The notes under the pieces were generated by a model that worked only from the letters and a program-made list of their open reading frames with translations, made no database searches and had not been told where the DNA came from. Shown one piece after another: positions 1 through 8,500 of a stretch of 64,000 nucleotides of DNA. The stretch is from Rhynchopus sp. YZ270_cl-10 (Eukaryota; Euglenozoa; Diplonemea; Diplonemida; Diplonemidae), in contig OZ037861.1 of the NCBI GenBank assembly GCA_964035575.1, positions 620,001-684,000 on the forward strand, in the 5' to 3' direction. Made by a program: the position numbers and the translations under genes. Position 1 is the first letter of the stretch; every line of letters begins with the position of its first letter.

Positions 1-3000
1 TCTCCGCTTCCCCGAGGTCGCAACACAGCATCCGCACCTCTGTGCACTTATTGAAGAAGAAGAAGAAGGGTTTGTGGAATCGCATCCTGGATTGGCTTTG
101 TTGGGAGTCGCGTCGGTTTTGCAGGCTTCGCAGAGATCTGCGAATGATGCGCTGTCCAGTGCGCAGGATAGACTGTTGGGGTGTTTGTATGATGGGAATT
201 TACAATCAACTCAAAAAATTCAAAAAAGTCAAAAAACGAAGAAGACAGTACGCATTGCCCCGATTATCCATGATGACGAAGCTTCGGAGTCTGCTGACTC
301 TTATGAGTCGGTTTTGGAAGATAGAGAAACACGGCTTAATGTGCTTTGGGAGGAACTTCTTCATCCTCGAGCGATTCAAACCTATGCAGATACGTTGAAG
401 GAGTGGCAGGATAACAGTGATGAGACCAATGCCTGTCTTGCTTTTTTCTTGCAAAAGGTTGCTGTCGATATGAGGTGTCCGCAATGCGTGCTTACTGTGG
501 AGCTTCTAACCGTTTATGAATCGATTCTTCAGACAGTCGCCTTGCTCCGTCGCAGCTCCCTTCCAGTTAGAACATCATTCGATCTTCTCTCCAACGTTGC
601 AACCCTTTTAGTCCGAAAATGGTTCGCCATCCAACGGCACAACAAATACTGGGTCGCAATGTCGTTAGTACAATGCACCCGGTTTGAAGCGAATCTGGTG
701 GCAGAAGGGGATGAAGCCTTGGTTCTACTGCAGGATTTGGGAAGTGCAAGGCAGAGGACTACTCCATTCGGTGAGCGCTTGGATGATGTCCCACCTGAAG
801 ATGGTCCAAATGACCTGAACGAAATGCATCTGTCGGACGGTGAGGACGCTCCCTTAGAAGGTGGGGTCATAACGGCGCGTACGGAAAAGAATACAGCGAA
901 GCTCCAGCGCCGGCAGTGGACCGCTGCTGATGATAGGACCCTGTGTGACGCATGGCAGGTGTACATCGCGACACATAAAGACGGCTTCATCGGATGCATG
1001 AAGCAGAAGCTGTTCAAGGATAAGGTATGGCGCGATTTTTTTTATAAACCCCCCCCTCTAGGGGGGTCAGTGGTGTATAAATCCCTGTACAAATACTGTC
1101 ACAAACCCATTTTTTTGAAATTTAGGTGAAGAAATCCACCAAAAAGGTCGTACCTGGCCGCAAATCGCCCTGGGGATCACCCAAATATCCCATTAAACCA
1201 CCTGACAACCTCTACAGAGACTTTCCTGATTTAAAAAAATCGGTTTTTTGTGAAAAAAAGGCCAAAAATGCGTAACGCTCGCGTAACGCTATTGGGTCAA
1301 TTTTCAACACTTTTCAAAAAAAATATTTGAGGAGACATTAGGCCTTCTAAACACCCGAAAACCACCTCGGCCCACATCCGGTGGGGTCCCAGGGTGGAAA
1401 TGTATGGTTTTTGCAGCTTTTAGGGGTCCTGTGTGGGCCCCAGATGTATTCTGTAGTGTCTGAAACGCTTAAAAAAGCAGTACTGCCCTCACTTCTTAGC
1501 ATGTTTACACACATAAAAACCCCAAAAAAATTGTCCCCAGGTCCACAGAAGTCCCCAAAACCACTCAAAAGTGATTGCCGGACCCCACTGGGGGTGGAAA
1601 AAATTGTTTTCAGATGGTTTTGCCCATTTTGGTGACCTCTGGCTCGAAACCTCTCCGATGTCACACTTCTGTCACACTTTCTCCTCCCGGCCAAAATGCG
1701 GTTTTTGTGTATAAAAAAAATTCAAAATTTTCAGCAAAGACATGCAAAAAACTGGACTTTTGGCTCTAAAACCCCCCGGAAATCACTCCGTGCACACATC
1801 TGACTGGAAAAAACCACTTTTCCTCTTGTTTTGGACTATTTCAAATTTTTGAATTTTTTGATAAATCGCCTTGTATCAAATCCCCTCTGAAAAGGGGGAA
1901 ATTGGGTGAAAACGCGACAAAAAGTGTCAAAAAACCGAGAGAAAAAGTGCCAAAAAGTGCCAAAAAGGCATCAAATAGTGAGGAATAGTCCCACAAATGT
2001 GTTTTCTGGGGTGGTTTTGTGTTTTCGGATATTTTTTTTACACTTTTTCATGATTTTTTGGGGGGTGTGACAGAAAAAAGGGTCTCACTGATCCCCCTAA
2101 CCCCCCCCTCGCCTAATACACGTTTCTAAACGTGAATAATCCGCGTAACCTGAATAATAGGCGTAAAAATAAATTGAAAACGTGAATAATACGCGTGCGC
2201 CCGAAGAAAAAGCAAAAATAAACGTGAATATTAGGCATACCCCAACATTAGGCGAGGGGGGGTTTTAGTATGGAATACGTCAAAATGAAAGACGCGTTTT
2301 TTCGGTTGTAATGAGTCGTACAGTCTTCCCCCTTCAATATAGTGCCACATAGCGAGAGAATGCGCAACATTAGTGTTGTGTGCATTATGGGTGGAATTTT
2401 TTTTTTTGATAGCACCTCCATCCACCCGTCCTGAATGGCCTTTTCCACCTCCTGTGATGTGACTGATTCATCTTCCCCCGCTGAAGAGATTTTGGCATGA
2501 GTGCCCACAACTTTGGATGCTGGCATTTCACATCCAGCGATGCCTCAAGCAATGTTGTTGATCAGATGTGCTACACAGCTGACAAAAATCATACCCACGG
2601 CCCGCCATTAATCTGGATCATCCGTCTGCGCTCCCTTTGTCTGTCCGTATTATTTACGGAACTGGTAACTTCCACTCCGTGAGAGTTTTCATTAGTTTAG
2701 TAGAAAGTTCTTGACCTTTGTAGTGACGTCCGTCCTCGCGTACCAAGATGGAGGAACAAAACCAAGTCTGTACTTTGTGTCCAGTCGGAGAGCCGCGCGA
2801 ACCCTCCCTTGAACCTCTTCCAAACCTTTCCACGTTGGCTTCCTCTCCCACGCTGCAAGACCTGGACTGAGAGTCATGCACTGAGTGTGCACAGGGACAT
2901 GGACGCCCAACACACAAAGTACAAAAAGACTCTTGTTAGTGTTGCTCATATTTAGAGCAGCGCAGCTGCTGTGCGATAACGAATATGATAAGGTGACTAA

Positions 3001-4176
3001 GCACAGAGAGGCTTAGGATCATCTTATAAACTTTTAAATCTGGTTGACGGTACATAAATGAAGATTATTATTCGCGACACCCTCCACAGACGTACAACGA
3101 CAAGGCCATCCTCTCCCGTGCAACACAGCTGGGTCTGTCCGTACCGCCAAACATCCGTGCACTCCCACTTCCCAAGGTATGCGACTTTCATTGAATCCCA
3201 CCTTATCTACCCCTTTTTACACTATATCACAAAGAGTCTTTGGTGCATCTTTTTAACGTTTCTGATGTACCTGAATGGGTGCAAAAAAGTGCGAATCACC
3301 CCCCCTCCCTTGCCACACCATTTTCCCTTTTCGTTTCTATTTCACATTCTGTACTCCCGACCTAACCCTACCCTCCCCGCACAGATGAAGTGGACCACAG
3401 AGCTCGAAGACGAGCTACGTTCCCGTTTCGCAGACTACCATGCAGAACGTGACACACCACCACACGAGGCTACATACAATAAAACCCCGCTCCACACTGT
3501 CTCCGTCACGCACACCACCCTCCAAGGTCTTGCCCATGCAGAGCGTTTCCTCACCGCCCTGCGCACCGACTTCCTGCACGGCTTCGACAACCCACAGATC
3601 CTTAGAAAGGCAACCCGCCTTGAAATCCCTTCTGCGATTGAGACCACTCGCGCACATCAGCAGCAGGCGAGAGATGCTCGTGTTGTTGCGCCTCGGGTTG
3701 CCAGGCCGAAAAGGAAGAGGGAGGAAAGAGAGCCTACAGAGGAAATGCAGTCAGATGAGGAGAGCCAGCAGGCAGACAATGAAAGTCAGAGCCCGCAGAA
3801 GAAAAGAAGGAAGAAAGATAAAAGGGAGAAAAAATCGCGCAAAGAGAAGAAAGCGAAGAAGGCGAAGAAGGAGACTCAAGAAACCCAAGAAGATGCAAAT
3901 GAGCTTAGTGTGCCGCAAGACAGCATGATGCCGGTGTTTGAACAAACCCTCGAAATCGTGGAGGGTGAAGAGAACGGCATTCCTCCAGAGGCTGAAGCGG
4001 CGCGACTGAAGAGCCAGCGAAAGGAGAAAAAAGACAAAAAAGACAAAAAAGACAAAAAAGACAAAAAAGACAAAAAAGGGAAAAAAGAGAAAAAAGCGAA
4101 AAAGGGCAAAAAGGAGAAGAAAGAACAGCCTGTTGTAGAAGATGATCTGGACAGTGACGATAGCGATTTATTATAG
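1..4176 (+). CDS. Timeless/Swi1/Tof1-family fork-protection protein, 3' part
   Basis: The gene enters from the left edge, open in frame from base 2, so the N-terminus lies outside. Inferred exons are <1-1024, 3090-3176 and 3385-4176, all joined in phase 0. Introns are 1025-3089 (GTATGG donor) and 3177-3384 (GTATGC donor). Exon 1 has the helical segment typical of the Timeless core (FFLQKVAVDM near 425-475, then a KWFAI helix near 618-640). A Myb-like stretch beginning RRQWTAADD follows (about 907-1024). Exon 2 continues it (AILSRATQLGL). Exon 3 starts a second Myb-like copy (KWTTELEDEL), followed by a long Lys/Glu-rich tail with a repeated KKDKKDK stretch and an acidic end. Two WT-type repeats near the C-terminus are a known feature of Timeless proteins. 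The family acts with Tipin/Csm3 at replication forks. The family call is from remembered pattern, not alignment. Confidence 0.72.
2098..2268. mobile_element. MITE-like inverted-repeat element
   Basis: The left end CCCCCCCTCGCCTAAT (2102-2117) is matched by its reverse complement at 2247-2262, and the match extends weakly outward to a TAA/TTA pair. Inside, an AACGTGAATAAT-like motif is repeated about four times. At about 170 bp with no coding capacity it looks like a miniature DNA transposon. No clear target duplication beyond TAA/TTA is visible. Confidence 0.5.
2248..2610 (-). pseudogene. Minus-strand coding-like relic, possibly hAT-like transposase
   Basis: On the minus strand about 2550-2592 reads VSCVAHLINNIA, which resembles the Cys-Ala-His-Leu segment of hAT transposases. 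After an in-frame stop, a further open stretch runs to 2248 (EVEKAIQDGWMEVL and onward). It is interrupted and lies in an intron. The family assignment rests on one motif. Confidence 0.28.
2692..2949 (-). pseudogene. Minus-strand coding-like fragment, unrecognised
   Basis: An 85-codon open stretch on the minus strand has protein-like composition (for example RLGFVPPSWYARTDVTTK near its end). It has no recognised domain and no convincing neighbouring exon. It lies in the Timeless intron just left of a hairpin repeat. It may be a relic of the same inserted element as 2248-2610, or chance. Confidence 0.25.
2989..3026 (+). repeat. Dispersed hairpin, intron copy 1
   Basis: The outer stem TAAGGTGA/TCATCTTA (one G-U pair) encloses the inner stem CTAAGC/GCTTAG with loop ACAGAGAG. 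The upstream 30 bases match the copies at 50988-51017 and 58540-58569, so the repeat unit is larger than the hairpin. Confidence 0.7.
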
Positions 4177-4377
4177 ATTATTTTGTTGTTTTTGTTGTTT
4201 TTTTAGATATTATTTTCAGGAAAAAAGCCCAAAAAGAATACAAAATTGAGGGGGAAAAAGAAGCGAGATAAAAAAAAAAAAACTGGGGTAGTTTTTCTTC
4301 ATGATGACCTGCGGAGAAGCAGTGCCTCAATATGGCACGATGAGTCGTTTGCACGTGTCAGCTAAGAAAAAAAAAGG

Positions 4378-4450
4378 ACAGTGGAGATTGCACAACTGTG
4401 GCAACACACCCGAGGCAACTACACTACTCCAACAATTTATCAAAAAAAAA
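4378..4450 (+). repeat. 65-bp dispersed repeat, copy 1
   Basis: The core starts GTGGAGATTGCACAACTGTG and ends in CAATTTATC plus an A-run. TTGC...GCAA flanks an ACAACTGTG loop, giving a small hairpin. It lies 200 bases past the Timeless stop. Confidence 0.7.
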
Positions 4451-4631
4451 ACAGCATTTCGGATGGTGACGAGGTCAGAAAATTCATTCACAGAGCTGGT
4501 GGATTTAGACCATCCGGAGGCTGGGTAGAATTTTGGGGTGGCATATTTTTTTTTGTGGTTTTTCATCATTATTTCTGTGCGGGTGGAAACTGGAAAACCT
4601 CGAAAAAATGGGGATTTGGAAAAAAAAAGAA

Positions 4632-4714
4632 AGCGGAGATATTGCACAACTGTGGCAAACACAACCCGAGGCAACTACGCTACTCAACAATTTATCAAAA
4701 CAAAAAAAAAAGTT
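4632..4714 (+). repeat. 65-bp dispersed repeat, copy 2
   Basis: Same core with a few substitutions, and the 3' A-run is broken by a C. It lies in tandem with copy 1, about 180 bases apart. Confidence 0.7.
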
Positions 4715-5046
4715 AACTTTCCGCTGCCACCAGAAAGGGGAGAAAAGAAAGTATAGTGGAGTTCATCCTCGGGTGTCTACACTAATACATACCAACAAGT
4801 TTTCAAAAAAAATAACAACTCGGCAATCATAGCCAGAGAGGGAGAGGGGTGCAAAAATAATTTTTAAAAATACCACAATGGTGTGGCTGAAGGGGGGGTG
4901 ATACGCACTTCTTGCTTCCATTCAGACACACCAAAAAAAAACGTTAAATAAACTCTATGCCTGCGGTGTGTCAGCTTCGGCTGATATCTGTACCCTAGCA
5001 GGAGTTAAACCTGTTATTTTGTTGCAAAAAAAAAAAAAAAAAAATG

Positions 5047-5120
5047 ACAGTGGAGATTGCACAAATGTGGACAACACAACCGAGGCAACTACACTCCAAC
5101 CAATTTATCAAAAAAAAAAA
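5047..5120 (+). repeat. 65-bp dispersed repeat, copy 3
   Basis: Same core (acaaatgtgg variant) ending in CAATTTATC and an A-run of about 12. It is the most diverged copy in this spacer. Confidence 0.65.
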
Positions 5121-5246
5121 AGAAAAAGAAAATGTTTATTCTAGATGTTATTAATGAGACCCCTCCTATCACTCCCATATCCCCCCCTATTTTTTTGAAA
5201 CATTTCTCAAAAATCATTTAAATCAATTCATAACACGGTCTTATGT

Positions 5247-5390
5247 CGGGCTTGCCTGGTTGGGGTTTCACCTCAAGCCAGCTATACCGTATGCTAGTCA
5301 TTGCACTGACCTGAAGGTTGGTTGTGATGCATATCTGGGTCTGCCGATGTTATACACAGCGAGACCCTTGACTGGGTTCGTCCCAGCCTG
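5247..5390 (+). ncRNA. Candidate structured RNA or 5' leader
   Basis: Three short perfect stems lie in order: GGCTTG/CAAGCC (5249-5254 with 5274-5279), GGGTCT/AGACCC (5337-5342 with 5362-5367) and CTGGG/CCCAG (5372-5376 with 5382-5386). Base composition here is more balanced than in the flanking AT-rich DNA. It sits 150 bases upstream of the OST3/6 start, so it could be a leader or promoter rather than an RNA gene. No known RNA family was recognised. Confidence 0.22.
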
Positions 5391-5540
5391 GAGTCGATCA
5401 GCTTCTCCTCAAAAACAGCACGACACGGTGGTGAAACATCACCAAAACAAAGCACCACATCTTCTCCCGCTATAGAAAAAAAACGCCACCACCACCACCA
5501 CAAAAGCAACGTTTAAAAAAACCCCCCCCTTTTCTTCACA

Positions 5541-8500
5541 ATGTGGACCCCCCTCCTCCTCGTCCTTGCGGGTCTCACCGGCGCTGTTGGTACACAATGG
5601 CGAAGCGAGCTGTTTAGTAACAAAGGCAACCCACATTCCATTGGCGCTTCTGTGTTTGATTTGATTGACGACCTTGAGGGCCGTGTTGAGGAGGAGGTCC
5701 AGGTGGTGTTGCTGTTGAACGCGGACTCTCGGTTTTTTCAAAGATGCAAGCCATGCGCCGCGTTGGACTCGGTTTTTAAGGCAATCACCAAACACCATCA
5801 TGAAAATGGGGGTAAACAGAGTGGTCTCCGATTCGTTCGTGTTGAATATACGCAATCTACGCAGAAATTGACGGAAAATAAAAATATTGTTGTGCCAGCT
5901 CTTTTTGCATTGACGTCTGAGGTTTCAAGCGCTGAGACGCTCAAGGTGTACAGCAAACAGGCCATTGCGGGGCTTGAAGCAGAACGGTCGGGAGGGGCCT
6001 CTACACCGGCCCTTGCCTTCCTCGATGTTTCTGGGGTTCACAACCGGAGGCAACGCCGTGCACTGAAACACCTCCCAGCGCACCTCATTGACGAAGCTGT
6101 CATTGGCACCGAAGAAGGCACAACCATTCACTCTGTCGCACATTGGGTATCCCTGGTCACTAACATCACCCTGCAGAACCTCCCTAAAGAGCAGAAGACC
6201 GTGAAGGAGGAGAAGGTGGTGAGTGGAGGAGGAGGGGGGGGGAGGAGGAGGAGGTGTGAGTCTGATGGGGTTGGTGATGTTCGCAGGGGCTGTGGTGTCG
6301 TTTGGTGCGTTCCTCTGGCGTGCGTTTGAGCAGGATAAGACAGAGGATGTCGTGCAGGAAATGGTTAGGGCGTATGTCATTTTGTCTTTTCGCACAAAAT
6401 CTGCGACCATAAAAAAGCCCGCTTTAAATATTTCACGTTTTATGATGAACGCTGAGGTGTTTGCTTTTTTCATCTTCTCTTTTCGTGTACGTTTTCAGGG
6501 CATAGGGTTGACCTCCCTTTCACTCTTGCTTGCAAAAAACTCCCCATCACAACAGGAACGCATGGTGGATTGCCTTTGGGGCGCACGCCTTCATCACTGG
6601 AGGACTACACTGGTGCGTGCTGGTATGGGATCACATCACCACTCCCCCCTTCAGAGCCACCAAGGGCGTTTTGCTTGTCTAAAAACCCCCCAAAAAAACC
6701 ACCCAGAACTACCTAGAACCACAAAACCCACCCTATTTTGCACTTTTTACAGCTTTCTTTCTTTCTTTTTTTTTTTTTTTTTTTTTTTTGCGCTTTTTTG
6801 CAGGGTCCTCAACCGTAGACAAAGTCTGGCCACAGATTTGTCTAAGTTAAAAAAAAAGGCTAAAAAAAAATTTTCGCGCTCCGCGCGAAAAGGTCCTGTA
6901 CAAAGCTAAAAATTGGGGGCTTTTTTTTTTTGTGTTGCTTTTTCGAAACTCGTTAAGTGGTCTTTTCATTTCAATAGAAGAGTTCGACAAATGAACAATC
7001 ACACCCCACCCCACCCCTTCGCCCCACCCGTACCCCTAACCCCATTGTCCCCCCAACCTGATAAGCATCACACAGAAACTCTAACCTTCTTTCTTTTAAA
7101 GGCTTCAAAAATCCTTTGGATTTGGTCAGGCGTAAATTTATTCTCATTTGTCTCTGCCTGTTTGCACATAAGAATGCATAGCAGACTTGAATCCAGCAGT
7201 TTGTTTCTGTAGCTATTCTTGACGTACTTCATGCCGTTGAAGCAGCGCTCGTCTTCAACTGATGTGACGGGGATTGACAACCCAAGCAAAACAAGATCCC
7301 TCATAATGGGGTAGGCGTCTCCTGCGGAACTTGTCAAGAATGTTGCGATCAGGTCCGAAGTGTCCTTTGTTGTAGTTCTCTTCGACAAAACGTCCACCAG
7401 GATCCTCCATTCTTTCACAGCTACAGCTTTCTTTGTCTCCAGACTGTTCAGTTCTGGCGACTCCTCAACGAACGGCGTCGTGTCCACGCTCAGTAACGGC
7501 GTTGTTTGAGTGCGCGATATCACAGTATGCTCCGTCTTGGAGTACTCTGGTCTCCCACGCGTCTTCTCGCCCACAACATCGTACTTTTTGTACTCGAGTG
7601 TATGCAGCTCAGTAAATTCCTCGATGAGCTTCTTCACCTCGGTGTTGCCGTAGATCGCCAGCCCTCCGCGTTAGCAGGGAGGTTGCGGATGTCGAATACT
7701 GAGAAGCATCTCACAATGTCCATGTTCACGAATCGTTCACTGAGGCACTTCAGCAGCTCCTTGAGGTATGGCTTGCAGACCGTGTCGTGATGAATCGCAA
7801 AGTTCCGACGGGAAAGTTTTGTACCGTGGCATTGATTATACCTCGGTACCCATTCTGGGTAGAACGGGAACATGTTCGGGTTGGTTTCAAGCAACGACAA
7901 TGACGCAACACATTTGTCGATGTGGCTGCAAACGGTGAGCAGGTTTGTGTTCCTGCTCTGGAGCGACGTCGACAGCACGTTCAACTCGTCCAGGACCACC
8001 GTCATGAAGGACAACGTTGCAAAAAAACCGGGCTCTTTGATGTGCTGCGCGATGAACGGTGCTTCCACGTCGCCGGCCTCTCCAAGCTTGCACAGGGCGC
8101 TGTGCACGGCGGGGTACTCCTTGCGGACGGTGCTGCAACACCTGCCGTTGGTGAGCCACCGGGTGTCACCCGGCTTTGCGATGAGGATGTCACAGTACTC
8201 ACACAAGTCGCGAAGTTCCTCCAGCATCTCCTCCAGGGTGTCGAGCTTAATCTTGGATCCCGAAAAAAAAACCCACACCCACCGCAGGCCGTCGAAGAAC
8301 CGGGTAATCTCCGGCGATTTCCCCTCTGCCGCTGCTTCTGGGCCACAGAGTGCGAGGGAGTGTGCGTAGCACCAGGTGAAGAGGGCGCCTGGGTTTATGT
8401 CTGCACGGATTTGTTGTTGGCAGCCCTTGTTCGAGGAACGCATTGCCGATGCGCCATCAAACGAGCATCCACTCATCTTCCCGTAGTCGAGCCCGAGCTG

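Larger units (their letters stand above)
1025..3089. other. 2.06 kb intron of the Timeless gene, packed with repeats
   Basis: This intron is about ten times longer than most others in the window. From left to right it holds a C-run/G-run palindrome near 1047-1066, AT-rich low-complexity DNA with no convincing coding (1070-2095), a small inverted-repeat element (2098-2268), two minus-strand coding-like relics (2248-2610 and 2692-2949) and one copy of the dispersed hairpin (2989-3026). The load suggests repeated insertion into a tolerated site. Confidence 0.6.
4177..5540. other. Spacer between the Timeless and OST3/6 genes
   Basis: No gene is evident here. The spacer contains three copies of a 65-70 bp dispersed repeat, one copy of a second motif near 4753-4818 (also seen near 14099 and 56459), several A-runs, and a potentially structured stretch at 5247-5390. 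Confidence 0.6.

Noticed and set aside
1347-1769. Frames of 64-115 codons in the first Timeless intron
   Set aside because: Low-complexity A/C-rich sequence with no recognisable domain and similar frames on both strands.
3058-3384. ATG at 3058 as start of a separate gene with the Lys-rich region
   Set aside because: The in-frame sequence before 3385 crosses splice sites. Exon 3090-3176 in another frame continues the Timeless Myb-like repeat in phase 0.
5372-5386. tRNA T-arm-like CTGGG TTCGT CCCAG
   Set aside because: The loop is 5 rather than 7 bases, and no acceptor stem or A-box at correct spacing was found.
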